Assembly (NCBI RefSeq): GCF_014698115.1
Contig: NZ_JACJSJ010000084.1
Span: 1 to 36,898 of the forward strand
Direction of reading: 5' to 3'
Length of the DNA stretch: 36,898 bases
Source: Nostoc sp. FACHB-973
Lineage (GTDB): Bacteria > Cyanobacteriota > Cyanobacteriia > Cyanobacteriales > Nostocaceae
The notes beneath the pieces were generated by a model. That model ran no database searches and had not been told where the DNA came from. It saw only the letters and a list, made by a program, of their open reading frames with translations. The translations under genes and the position numbers were made by a program. This document shows, piece after piece, positions 8,725 to 17,799 of this stretch (position 1 is the first letter of the stretch; each line of letters begins with the position of its first letter).

Positions 8725-8888
8725 AGCCCTTTCAAGGTGACTTGAAAAATCTCTTTTTTTTCTCTGTGTTCTCTGTGCCTTTGCGGTTTAAAAGTAATTT
8801 ATCTAACCACTCCAGACGCAGAGGACACAGAGGTAAGAGGTTAAAGAGGAATTTTTTGAACAAAATTTTTACCCACCTTGAAAGGGCT
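8725..8888. repeat. 164-bp inverted-repeat element
   Basis: AGCCCTTTCAAGGTG at 8725-8739 faces CACCTTGAAAGGGCT at 8874-8888. Inside, CTCTGTGTTCTCTGTGCC and the ACGCAGAGGACACAGAGG stretch form a second, imperfect inverted pair. A further single copy of the terminal motif is at 269-283. Confidence 0.7.
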
Positions 8889-8943
8889 ATTACGCATTGA
8901 CAGGAAAGACAAAATATGAGTCATTTGAAAAACCACATCTGTC

Positions 8944-8972
8944 GTAGGGGCACAGCAATGCTGTGCCCCTAC
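8944..8972. repeat. 29-bp palindromic repeat
   Basis: Perfect 13-3-13 hairpin, GTAGGGGCACAGC, loop AAT, and the complementary arm. Confidence 0.85.
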
Positions 8973-9068
8973 AGCGCGGGTCTATTTACTACGTATTTAT
9001 GTTGATTTACAAGATGATTCTTTTGTACAGTGCGTAAGTCCTAAAGGATAACAATACAGAATTGAACT

Positions 9069-10817
9069 ATGAAAGTCCGCTCTAGTTACTGGCAACTGTT
9101 GCCTTATCTGTGGCCCCAATGGCCGCTGTTAGTTCGGGGATTAGCTTGTATCTTAGGATTTGTGTTGCTCACCCTAGCACTGCCCTACCTAGCAGGTCAG
9201 GTCGCTCTTTTTGTCGGCCAAGGAAATGTTAACCAGATTGCCTACTGGCTCGGACTAGGTACTTTAGTATTTTTGTTTCGAGGGCTTTGTCAATACGGGC
9301 AGAATGTCTTTATGATCGCTGCCGCTCTCAATATGGTTTTAAACTTGCGTAAGCGGGTTTACGCTCACCTGCACAAACTTGGATTAGATTATTTTGAAAC
9401 CACACAGACGGGTGACTTAACTTATCGCCTGACTGAAGATATCGATCGCGTAGGCGAGATTATAGACAAGTTATCCCATCAGTTTCTTTCTAATCTCTTG
9501 CAGTTAATTGCGATTCCCATTTACATGCTCTACCTGAATTGGCAACTCACCCTTGCTAGTTTTGTTTTGGCTCCCTTGATGGCTTGGTTAATCGGGCTAT
9601 TTGGTCAGCGATTACTTGTGCTATCTCGCCAAAGTCAAAATCAGGTTTCCAATTTGTCGGCACTGCTAACTGAAGTTTTTAGCGGGATTCGCGTCGTTCA
9701 GGCTTTTGCAGCACAAGGGTATGAAGTCAAGCGATTCAATCGGGAAGCAGAACACAATCGCCAAGCTAAATATCGCGCTTTACAACTCAAATCCATTCAG
9801 TTTCCCGTTGTTGGTTTTTTGGAAGCAGTTAGCATTATGCTGCTGTTTCTATTGGGAGGATGGCAGATTTCTCAGAATCAGCTGACATCTCAAGGCTTTA
9901 TCAGTTTCTTAGCTGCTGTGGCTATCCTGATTCAGCCAATCGATCTGTTGATTAGCAATTACAACGAATACAAACAAACTGAGGCTTCTGTAGAACGCAT
10001 CTTTGAATTGATGGCTCAGCAGCCTAGTTTAAGCGAAAAGTCAAATGCTAGGGAACTACCGCGAGTTGCTGGCAAGGTAGAGTATCGTCATGTGAATTTC
10101 GCCTACGATCCCGGACAGCCAGTCCTCAAGGATCTCTGCTTGGACGCTTCTCCTGGTAGTGTTATTGCCTTGGTTGGTTCTTCTGGGGCGGGGAAATCGA
10201 CGTTAATTAACCTTTTACTTCGCTTCTACGATCCTCAAGCCGGCGAAATTCTAATTGATGATATTGATATCCGCGATGTCACACTTACCAGTTTGCGCCA
10301 TCAAATTGGCATTGTTCCCCAAGACATTACGCTTTTTTCGGGAACGATCGCCCAAAATATCGGTTACGGTCAGGAAGAATTAGATTTAGCAGCAATTGAA
10401 GAAGCAGGAAAGATTGCCAACGCTCACTCGTTTATCACCCAGTTTTCCCAAGGTTACCATAGCTGGGTAGGCGAGCGCGGGGTTAACCTATCTGGAGGAC
10501 AACGCCAAAGATTAGCGATCGCCAGAGCAATTGTCAACGATCCGCGAATTCTCATCCTGGATGAAGCAACAAGCGCTTTGGATTCGGAATCAGAAGCACT
10601 AGTTCAAGAAGCGATCGAGCGAGTGATGGAAAACCGTACCGTGTTTATTATCGCCCATCGCTTGAGCAGCGTTCGTCGGGCTGACTGCATTCTCGTACTC
10701 GAACAAGGACAGGTGGTTGAAGCTGGTACCCACACCTCCCTCTTGTCTCAAGAAGGACGCTATGCCCGTTTTTATGCCCAACAGTTTTATTCTGGTGAAG
10801 GAGGGAGTAGGGAGTAG
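9069..10817 (+). CDS. ABC transporter, fused membrane and ATPase domains (exporter type)
   Basis: 582 residues in the half-transporter layout of MsbA/ABCB exporters; it would work as a dimer in the cytoplasmic membrane. The N-terminal 300 residues have about six membrane segments and the coupling-helix region HKLGLDYFETTQTGDLTYRLTED. The ATPase half shows Walker A GSSGAGKST (370-378), the Q-loop VPQDITLF, signature LSGGQRQRLAIARAI (474-488), Walker B ILILDEATSALD (Asp498, Glu499 catalytic) and the switch His in IIAHRLSS. Exporters of this class move lipids, peptides or drugs; the substrate is not readable here. The upstream lipid-A-synthase-like gene makes a lipid conceivable, but the spacing argues against an operon. 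The last seven residues (GEGGSRE) come from a GGGAGTAGGGAGT repeat. Confidence 0.93.
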   Translation: MKVRSSYWQLLPYLWPQWPLLVRGLACILGFVLLTLALPYLAGQVALFVGQGNVNQIAYWLGLGTLVFLFRGLCQYGQNVFMIAAALNMVLNLRKRVYAHLHKLGLDYFETTQTGDLTYRLTEDIDRVGEIIDKLSHQFLSNLLQLIAIPIYMLYLNWQLTLASFVLAPLMAWLIGLFGQRLLVLSRQSQNQVSNLSALLTEVFSGIRVVQAFAAQGYEVKRFNREAEHNRQAKYRALQLKSIQFPVVGFLEAVSIMLLFLLGGWQISQNQLTSQGFISFLAAVAILIQPIDLLISNYNEYKQTEASVERIFELMAQQPSLSEKSNARELPRVAGKVEYRHVNFAYDPGQPVLKDLCLDASPGSVIALVGSSGAGKSTLINLLLRFYDPQAGEILIDDIDIRDVTLTSLRHQIGIVPQDITLFSGTIAQNIGYGQEELDLAAIEEAGKIANAHSFITQFSQGYHSWVGERGVNLSGGQRQRLAIARAIVNDPRILILDEATSALDSESEALVQEAIERVMENRTVFIIAHRLSSVRRADCILVLEQGQVVEAGTHTSLLSQEGRYARFYAQQFYSGEGGSRE

Positions 10818-10850
10818 GGAGTGGGGGCAATACTGCTCGGATAAGCTCTT

Positions 10851-10891
10851 GAGGCAGGGGAGGCAGGGGAAGCAGGGGAGGCAGGGGAGGC
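10851..10891. repeat. Short tandem repeat GGGGAGGCA
   Basis: About five units of AGGCAGGGG or AAGCAGGGG downstream of the ABC transporter. Confidence 0.85.
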
Positions 10892-11047
10892 AAAACTCAA
10901 CGCCAGCCTCCATTTCTCCCCCTGCTAAAGATTGCTTGCCTCAACCAAGAAATTCCAAAACCTACGCAGTATTGGGAGTGGGGGTGAAGAGATTTTTCGG
11001 TTTTATTGTGTAATTGATTACATGCATTTTTCCCAGAAAAACAGGAG

Positions 11048-11076
11048 GTAGGGGTTTAGCAGTGCTAAACCCCTAC
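11048..11076. repeat. 29-bp palindromic repeat
   Basis: Perfect 13-3-13 hairpin, GTAGGGGTTTAGC, loop AGT, GCTAAACCCCTAC. Compared with 8944, the inner arm is GTTTAGC instead of GCACAGC and both sides change together. Confidence 0.85.
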
Positions 11077-11298
11077 AGTGTTTAGGTGTAATTAATTATG
11101 TTTACTCCTATTTGATTGCGTGAAAAAACTCGCCCTCAACTCGAAAAGGCTAATTCCCTACTCCCATCTTTCTTAAAAGCGATCGCACATTCGTTATCTT
11201 GTGACAAAATTGTCTCTTCTAATGCTAAGTACATCCGTGTTAATGGGAACAATCTATGTAAACCAGAAAACATTAATATTCTAGGAAAAAATAAAAGT

Positions 11299-14200
11299 AT
11301 GGTAGCACTCACTGGTTATCAAATACATGAGCTAATTTATTCTGGCTCTAAAACTTTAGTCCATCGTGGCATTAGAGAATCAGATAAAAAGCCAGTAGTG
11401 ATTAAACTGTTGCGGCGTGAGTATCCTACATTTTATGAACTCGTGCGGTTCCGCAATCAGTACACCATTGCGAAAAACCTGGATATTGACGGCATTATCA
11501 AAACTTATAGTCTGGAAAATTATCAAAACAGCTATGCCTTAATCATGGAAGATTTAGGCGGTATTTCTCTCCAAGAAGAGATGGGGAAATGGCGCCAGGG
11601 AATGGGGGAAACTGTCGATGGGTTGCAGGCATTTTTTCACATTGCTTTGCAAATTGTCTCGATTCTTGATGGACTGTATCAGAACCGAGTGATTCACAAA
11701 GACATCAAACCCGCCAACATTTTAATTAATCCCACCACAAAAGAAATAAGACTCATCGATTTTAGTATCGCTTCTCTCCTTTCTAGGGAAACGCAAACTC
11801 TAACTAATCCAAATATTTTGGAAGGAACGTTAGCATACCTTTCTCCCGAACAAACTGGACGAATGAACCGGGGAATTGACTATCGCAGCGACTTTTATTC
11901 TTTGGGTGTCACTTTTTTTGAACTCCTCACCGGAGAGTTACCTTTTAAATCTGATGAACCGATGGAATTGCTGTATTGTCATTTGGCAAAGCTTCCACCA
12001 CCAGCCCATAGTCTCAATCCCAACATTCCCCCGATTCTTTCTGAGATTATCGCTAAACTGATGGCGAAAAATGCCGAAGACCGCTACCAGAGTGCTTTAG
12101 GTTTAAAATATGACTTAGAAATTTGCTGTCGTCAGTGGCGAGAAACTGGCAGTATTGACGTGTTTGAGTTAGGAGTGCGGGATATTTGCGATCGCTTTAT
12201 CATCCCAGAAAAACTCTACGGACGGCAAGCCGAAGTAGAAAGCCTACTTGCAGCATTTGACAGGATAGCAGGAGGGGAGGATGAGGGAGATGAGGGAGAT
12301 GAGGGGGATGAGGGAGTGTGGGGAGATTATAAAAAAGCTTCCCGCCCTCCCAACGTCCAATCCAAAATCCAAAATCCAAAATCCAAAATCGAAAAAGCTT
12401 CCCGCCCTCCCAACGTCCAATCCAAAATCCAAAATCCAAAATCCAAAATCGAAATGGTTTTGGTAGCAGGTTTCTCTGGCGTTGGTAAAACTGCTGTTGT
12501 CAATGAAGTGCATAAACCCATTGTGCGATCGCGGGGTTATTTTATCAAAGGGAAATATGACCAATTTCAACGTAATATTCCCTTAGCAGCTTTCGTCCAA
12601 GCATTTCGAGATTTAATAGGGCAATTGTTGAGTGAAACTGATACTCAACTTGAACGATGGAAAAGCAGAATTATTGCAGCTTTGGGTGAAAATGCTCAGG
12701 TAATTATCGAAGTTATTCCGGAATTAGAAAAAATTATTGGACAACAACCGCCAGCACCTAAACTTTCAGGCAATGCTGGACAAAATCGCTTTAATTTATT
12801 ATTTCATAAATTTATCCAAGTTTTCACGACGAAAGACCATCCATTAGTGATATTTCTGGATGATTTGCAATGGGCAGATTCAGCATCTTTGAAGTTCATG
12901 CAATTGTTAATGTGTGAAGCTGACATTAACTATATGTTGCTTATTGGCGCTTACCGAGATAATGAAGTTTATCCAGCACATCCTTTAATGTTAACCTTAG
13001 GAGAAATTGAAAAAACTGGAGCGAATCTTCATACTATTACTTTAGCTCCTCTCAAGCACACAGATTTAAATTATTTGATTGCAGATGTTCTCAAATGTGA
13101 ATTAAATATCGCCCGACCTCTCACAGATTTAGTCTATCAAAAAACTCAAGGAAATCCTTTATTTACTAATCAATTCCTCAAGCTTCTGCACGAAGAAAAA
13201 TTAATTAACTATAACTTGGATGCAGGTTATTGGCAATGTGATATTGCTCAGGTAAAAGCAATATCATTTACTGATGATTTGATAGAATTTATGGTGCTTC
13301 AATTACAGAAGTTACCCCAAGCGACTCAAAAAGTTTTACAGCTTGCGGCTTGTATTGATAACCAATTTGACTTAGCAACTCTAGCAATTGTTCATGAAAA
13401 ATCAAGTTCTGAGACAGCAGTAGATTTATGGAAAGCTTTACAAGAAGGTTTGGTCATACCCACAACTGAAGTTTACAAGTTTTATCAACATGAGTCAGAA
13501 TTAAGAATTCTTAATTCAGAATTTCAGCAACACAATTCTCCTGATTTATGTTCCTACAAGTTTTTACATGACCGCGTTCAGCAAGCTGCTTATTCTCTAA
13601 TTCCTGAAGATCAAAAACAGGCAGTACATCTAAAAATTGGGCGATTAATGTTGAAAAATATTTCGCCTGAACAGCGCGAAGAACATGTGTTTAAATTAGT
13701 TAATCAGTTAAATTTAGGAAGTGAACTAATTACTCAGCCAGAGGAACGAGAAGAACTGGCAAAGTTAAACTTAACTGCAAGTCACAAAGCCAGAAATTCA
13801 ACTGCTTACGAAGCTGCTGTAGAATACACCAATTTTGGAATTCGCTTACTGAGAGAAAATTGTTGGCAATATCAGTATGATTTGGCTTTAGCATTATACT
13901 CAAGTTCTGCCGAGGCAGCTCATCTGAATGGTGATTTTGAGCAGACAGAACAGTGGATACAACTAATATTACAACATGGCAAAACACTGATTGATAAAGT
14001 CAAAGCCTACGAAGTGAAAATCTTATCTCAGATAGCACAAAATAGGATGTTTTTAGCTATTAAAACAGGACTCCAAGTCCTGAAGCTGTTGGGAGTAGAA
14101 CTACCAGAACAGCCAACAATGGCAGATATTGGCAATGGACTACAGGAGACACAATTAGCTTTAAAGGGTAAATCTATTGAGGATTTACTAGACTTAGAAT

Positions 14201-16905
14201 TAATGACTGAGCCAGATAAGTTAGCAGCGATGAATATCTTGACAAATATAGCCGCTGCTGCTTATTTAGTTATCCCAGAACTTTATCCTCTAATATTGTT
14301 TAAACAAGTTAATTTATCGCTACAGTATGGAAATAATGCTAATTCTCTCTATGGATATCCATGTTACGGACTGATTTTGTGTGCTGTTGTCGGAGATGTC
14401 GAATCTGGCTATCAGTTCAGTCAACTGACTCTCAGATTATTAGATAAATTGAATGCTAAAGAATTCATAGCTAAGACATATACAATTATTTATGGTTCTT
14501 TGAGTTCTTGGAAGAAACATATTAGAGAAATGTTGCATCCAATACAACTAGGCTATTCTAATGGAATAGAAACAGGAGATTTAGAATTTGCAGGTTATTG
14601 TGTATGGATTTATTCATTTAATGCATATTTGGCTGGAAAAGAACTAGTTTCTCTATCAGAGGAGATAGCAAATTATAGTCAGGTACTCAGGCAACTTCGC
14701 CAAGAACCATCTCTACATAAAAATGAACTTTATCGGCAGGTAATACTTAACTTACTTTCAAAAAATCAAAATCCTTGTTGTTTAATTGGCGAAGCTTACA
14801 ATGAAGAAATTATGTTACCGCTGCATCAGCAAGGAAATGATCAAACCATAATTTGTTTTTTGTATTTTAACAAATTAGTTCTCTGTTATTTATTTGCTGA
14901 ATATCATCATGCTGTGGAAAATGCTGAATTAGCGAAAAATTATTTAGAAAGTGTGCTTGGAAGTATTACTGTTCCTTTGTTTTATTTCTATGATTCTCTG
15001 AGCCAATTAGCTGTTTATCCTGATGTTTCGGAAGACAGACAAGCATTTATCCTCAAACGGATTACAGAGAGTCAACAAAAAATGCAAATGTGGGCGGATC
15101 ATGCTCCCATGAATCATTTACATAAGTTTTATTTAGTTGAGGCTGAACGCTATTGCATTCTGGGTGAATATATTCAAGCAATGGAAATGTACGATCGCGC
15201 CATTCATGGAGCAAAACAAAACGAATATGTTCAAGAAGAAGCCCTCGCCCACGAACTCGCTGCTAAATTTTATTTGAAATGGGGTAAAGAGCAAATTGCC
15301 CAAACTTATCTGACGAAAGCTTACTACTGCTATGTTCGTTGGGGTGCTAAAGCCAAAGTCTATGATTTAGAAAAACGCTATCCTCAATTACTCGCCCCGA
15401 TTTTACAATGGGAAACAATTCGCTTCAATTCCACAGAAATAACATCCACTCTCCAGAGTATATCTCTGTCTACTTTTAGTTCTACTGCAACAATCTCATC
15501 CAACAGCACCAGTATTTCAGATGCTTTGGATTTAGCAACTGTTCTCAAAGCTTCTCAAGCATTGTCTAGTGAAATTCATTTAGATAAGTTGCTTTCGACA
15601 TTAATACAAGTGGTGATGGAGAATACCGGGGCGAAAAAATCTGCTTTAATTTTACTGAGGGATAATATTTGGGTAATTGAAGCGATAGCCACATTCGATA
15701 AATCCCCAATTATCCTGCAATCTATCCCTATTGAACTCAGCAAAGATATTCCCCTAACTCCCGTTAACTACGTCAAAAATACCTTAGAAACATTAGTAAT
15801 TGATGATGCAAACCTAGAAAATTCCTTAGCATCAGACTCCTACATTATCCAACAAAAACCAAAGAGTTTATTGTGTACACCAATTCTCCATCAAGGAAAA
15901 TTAATCGGCATTCTTTACTTAGAAAATAATTTAATTGCTGGAGTATTTACACGCAATAGACTACAAGTTATCAATCTATTATGTTCCCAAGCTGCTATTT
16001 CCTTAGAAAATGCTTATCTGTATCAGCGATCGCAAGAGAATGCCCAACAATTAGAACACTCTCTTATAGATTTACAGCAGATGCAATTACAACTAGTACA
16101 AAGTGAGAAAATGTCAGCATTGGGCAACTTAATTGCAGGTGTAGCTCATGAAATTAATAACCCTGTAGGGTTCATAGCAGGTAATATCGAACCTGCTGTT
16201 AATTTCATTGGAGATTTATTTCACCTCATCGATCTCTATCAAGAAAAATTTCCGCATCCAGGTAGAGAAATTGCAGAAGAAATTGCCGCAATTGACCTAG
16301 AATATCTGCGAGAAGATTTACCAAAACTCATTGATTCCATGAAATTAGGTGTCGATCGCATTCGCAGTATTAGTAATAGTTTACGAACATTTTCTAGGGC
16401 AGATACAGAATACAAAGTTGCTTTTAATATTCACGAAGGTATCGACAGTGCAATTTTGATTCTCAAGCATCGCCTCAAAGCATCAGAGAATCATCCAGAT
16501 ATTCAAGTCGTCAAAGATTATGGAAATATCCCTTTGATAGAATGTTTTCCTGGACAACTCAATCAGGTATTCATGAATTTGTTAGCAAATGCTATTGATG
16601 CTTTAGAAGAGGCAAATATTGAACGTGATTTTCACGAAATTAATAATCAAATTCAAATTCACACTTGTTTGAATGAAGATAAAAATCAAGTTTTAATTCG
16701 CATTCAAGATAATGGTGTGGGAATGTCTGACGAGGTAAAACAAAAGATTTTTGAGCATTTATTTACAACTAAAGCTGTGGGTAAAGGTACAGGATTAGGA
16801 TTAGCGATCGCTCGGCAAATTATTGTCGAAAAACATGGCGGTACTCTGGAGGTAAATTCAGTACAGGGAGAAGGTTCCGAATTTGTAATTCAAATTCCGA
16901 TTTAA
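11299..16905 (+). CDS. Ser/Thr protein kinase-ATPase-GAF-histidine kinase fusion (HstK type)
   Basis: 1868 residues from the ATG at 11299 (AGGAAAAA just upstream), where homology begins with LTGYQIHELIYSGSKT. The frame is also open from a TTG at 11116. Domains in order: Ser/Thr kinase with Lys36 in VVIKLL, HKDIKPANIL (Asp135), DFS in place of DFG (154-156) and SPEQTGRMNR; a large AAA-type ATPase with Walker A AGFSGVGKT (390-398) and Walker B VIFLDDLQWAD; a long helical TPR-like region; a GAF domain at about 1410-1565; and a histidine kinase with GVAHEINNP (His1617), N-box NQVFMNLLANAIDAL and GKGTGLGLAIARQI. Proteins of this plan are known from Anabaena as HstK-type dual kinases. A 60-residue insertion (326-385), made of short repeats plus a 60-bp tandem duplication, precedes Walker A. 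No receiver gene is adjacent. Confidence 0.93.
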   Translation: MVALTGYQIHELIYSGSKTLVHRGIRESDKKPVVIKLLRREYPTFYELVRFRNQYTIAKNLDIDGIIKTYSLENYQNSYALIMEDLGGISLQEEMGKWRQGMGETVDGLQAFFHIALQIVSILDGLYQNRVIHKDIKPANILINPTTKEIRLIDFSIASLLSRETQTLTNPNILEGTLAYLSPEQTGRMNRGIDYRSDFYSLGVTFFELLTGELPFKSDEPMELLYCHLAKLPPPAHSLNPNIPPILSEIIAKLMAKNAEDRYQSALGLKYDLEICCRQWRETGSIDVFELGVRDICDRFIIPEKLYGRQAEVESLLAAFDRIAGGEDEGDEGDEGDEGVWGDYKKASRPPNVQSKIQNPKSKIEKASRPPNVQSKIQNPKSKIEMVLVAGFSGVGKTAVVNEVHKPIVRSRGYFIKGKYDQFQRNIPLAAFVQAFRDLIGQLLSETDTQLERWKSRIIAALGENAQVIIEVIPELEKIIGQQPPAPKLSGNAGQNRFNLLFHKFIQVFTTKDHPLVIFLDDLQWADSASLKFMQLLMCEADINYMLLIGAYRDNEVYPAHPLMLTLGEIEKTGANLHTITLAPLKHTDLNYLIADVLKCELNIARPLTDLVYQKTQGNPLFTNQFLKLLHEEKLINYNLDAGYWQCDIAQVKAISFTDDLIEFMVLQLQKLPQATQKVLQLAACIDNQFDLATLAIVHEKSSSETAVDLWKALQEGLVIPTTEVYKFYQHESELRILNSEFQQHNSPDLCSYKFLHDRVQQAAYSLIPEDQKQAVHLKIGRLMLKNISPEQREEHVFKLVNQLNLGSELITQPEEREELAKLNLTASHKARNSTAYEAAVEYTNFGIRLLRENCWQYQYDLALALYSSSAEAAHLNGDFEQTEQWIQLILQHGKTLIDKVKAYEVKILSQIAQNRMFLAIKTGLQVLKLLGVELPEQPTMADIGNGLQETQLALKGKSIEDLLDLELMTEPDKLAAMNILTNIAAAAYLVIPELYPLILFKQVNLSLQYGNNANSLYGYPCYGLILCAVVGDVESGYQFSQLTLRLLDKLNAKEFIAKTYTIIYGSLSSWKKHIREMLHPIQLGYSNGIETGDLEFAGYCVWIYSFNAYLAGKELVSLSEEIANYSQVLRQLRQEPSLHKNELYRQVILNLLSKNQNPCCLIGEAYNEEIMLPLHQQGNDQTIICFLYFNKLVLCYLFAEYHHAVENAELAKNYLESVLGSITVPLFYFYDSLSQLAVYPDVSEDRQAFILKRITESQQKMQMWADHAPMNHLHKFYLVEAERYCILGEYIQAMEMYDRAIHGAKQNEYVQEEALAHELAAKFYLKWGKEQIAQTYLTKAYYCYVRWGAKAKVYDLEKRYPQLLAPILQWETIRFNSTEITSTLQSISLSTFSSTATISSNSTSISDALDLATVLKASQALSSEIHLDKLLSTLIQVVMENTGAKKSALILLRDNIWVIEAIATFDKSPIILQSIPIELSKDIPLTPVNYVKNTLETLVIDDANLENSLASDSYIIQQKPKSLLCTPILHQGKLIGILYLENNLIAGVFTRNRLQVINLLCSQAAISLENAYLYQRSQENAQQLEHSLIDLQQMQLQLVQSEKMSALGNLIAGVAHEINNPVGFIAGNIEPAVNFIGDLFHLIDLYQEKFPHPGREIAEEIAAIDLEYLREDLPKLIDSMKLGVDRIRSISNSLRTFSRADTEYKVAFNIHEGIDSAILILKHRLKASENHPDIQVVKDYGNIPLIECFPGQLNQVFMNLLANAIDALEEANIERDFHEINNQIQIHTCLNEDKNQVLIRIQDNGVGMSDEVKQKIFEHLFTTKAVGKGTGLGLAIARQIIVEKHGGTLEVNSVQGEGSEFVIQIPI
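12274..12453. repeat. In-frame repeat insertion with a 60-bp tandem duplication
   Basis: 12274-12327 is a GATGAGGGA-type short repeat encoding Asp-Glu-Gly units. 12332-12391 and 12392-12451 are identical 60-bp units that each include four ATCCAAA-type heptamers and encode KASRPPNVQSKIQNPKSKIE twice. Both repeat types are otherwise intergenic in this window. The whole block is 60 codons and keeps the frame. Confidence 0.92.
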
Positions 16906-16954
16906 ATGTACTGCCAAACTGCTAATGTGAAAGTTACTATTTCAAGAATTTTTT

Positions 16955-17218
16955 ATGACTCGAATGTTTCGACGATATCATCGTCAGATTGCGATCGTGC
17001 TGTGTCTGCCCTTATTTCTCACCGTGCTAACTGGCATGAGTTTTACCATTGCCCATGAATGGTTGCATCAAGATGACTTGGGGGAATTTCTCCTGAGACT
17101 ACACACCCTGGAAATTTTGCATTTAGAAAAAATTTATCCGCTTTTAAATGGCTTGGGATTAGTCGGCTTGTTGATTACTGGTATTAGTATGACAGGCTTA
17201 TTTCGCACACGAGCCTAA
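16955..17218 (+). CDS. Small PepSY-like two-helix membrane protein
   Basis: 87 residues. RRYHRQIAIVLCLPLFLTV begins the first membrane segment (about 11-31), followed by TGMSFTIAHEWL, and a second segment lies at about 60-80 (NGLGLVGLLITGISMTGLF). The combination RxxHRxxA then L-x-x-TG resembles the N-terminal part of PepSY-associated membrane proteins, and the length matches small cyanobacterial relatives. It starts 49 bases after the giant kinase and could be cotranscribed, though no strong ribosome-binding site is seen. Function is unknown; a link to the kinase is only positional. Confidence 0.7.
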   Translation: MTRMFRRYHRQIAIVLCLPLFLTVLTGMSFTIAHEWLHQDDLGEFLLRLHTLEILHLEKIYPLLNGLGLVGLLITGISMTGLFRTRA

Positions 17219-17373
17219 TTTATATAGCAATCGTAAATAATTGGCGATCGCTATTTATCAAAAGATGATTCATAAGCTCTTCCACATCTAGTTTGCATAC
17301 CTAAAATTATATAACTCTTGTAGGGTTGGCCGAAAAACCTGCCCTAATTACGCAAGTTAAATGTGGAATAGCT

Positions 17374-17514
17374 TAAGGGACTTCCAAATAAAAAAATAAT
17401 CAATCGTTTGGGTAAGCAGGGGGAGCAGGGGGAGCAGGGGAGGCAGGGGGAGAAGAAATTGAATTCTGGTGTTAGATGCAGGAATTGAGTAATTTAATTA
17501 TTGGATGTCCCTAA
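17374..17514. mobile_element. MITE-like element with AGGGACNTCCAA ends
   Basis: TTAAGGGACTTCCAAATAA at the left faces TTATTGGATGTCCCTAA at the right, about 141 bp apart, with a GGGGGAGCA array inside. One mismatch and one indel lie between the arms. No coding capacity. Confidence 0.5.
17413..17453. repeat. Short tandem repeat GGGGGAGCA
   Basis: Four units of AGCAGGGGG or AGGCAGGGGG within the inverted-repeat element. Confidence 0.85.
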
Positions 17515-17799
17515 CAGCCTGAAACGACATATTTTAGTTGACTGAAGAAAGGCACAGGCATACGCCGCGGTGCAGAAGTTTTTCAAAAATAAACCTTTCC
17601 TCTGCCAAAAGGGTCATAAGCCCAAAGCAGTTGCTTTATCCTGGTAAATGCATCCACCACAGTACCTCCCAAATTCATTTCTGAAAAACAAAAAAGAGTA
17701 AAATAGTAAATTCTCGGATTTGTTGGTATCTTGAATTGTATTTCTGTGTCTTTGCACCTTTCGGGTTAAGGGAATTATACAACTTCCAAGCACATCAGC

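Larger units (their letters stand above)
8549..9068. other. Spacer filled with nested inverted-repeat elements
   Basis: No gene. In order it contains: a 98-bp element with ATACCAATT ends (8615-8712), a 164-bp inverted-repeat element (8725-8888) holding a CTCTGTGTTCTCTGTGCC-type arm and its complement, a 29-bp palindrome (8944-8972), and the TTTGTACAGTGCGTAAGT string (9022-9039) shared with the recR spacer. Confidence 0.75.
10818..11298. other. Spacer with short repeats and a palindrome before the giant kinase
   Basis: Contains GGGAGTA repeats (about 10802-10825), GGGGAGGCA repeats (10851-10891) and the palindrome at 11048-11076. From 11116 the frame is open into the kinase, but these 61 codons lack kinase homology and are probably leader DNA. 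Confidence 0.6.
17219..17799. other. 581-bp spacer between convergent genes with a MITE-like element
   Basis: No gene. It lies between the plus-strand small membrane gene and the minus-strand amidohydrolase. Contents are the inverted-repeat element at 17374-17514 and, inside it, GGGGGAGCA short repeats at 17413-17453. The remainder shows no structure I can support. Confidence 0.6.

Noticed and set aside
10717..11013. 98-residue frame on the plus strand with RQGRQGKQGRQG
   Set aside because: Overlaps the end of the ABC transporter in another frame, and its middle is the GGGGAGGCA repeat.
11116..11298. Extended N-terminus of the giant kinase from TTG
   Set aside because: No kinase-like content before LTGYQIHELI, and the ATG at 11299 has a ribosome-binding site.
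12200..12570. Trp/Phe-rich frames on the minus strand (FGFWILDFGL units)
   Set aside because: Antisense translation of the repeat block inside the kinase gene.
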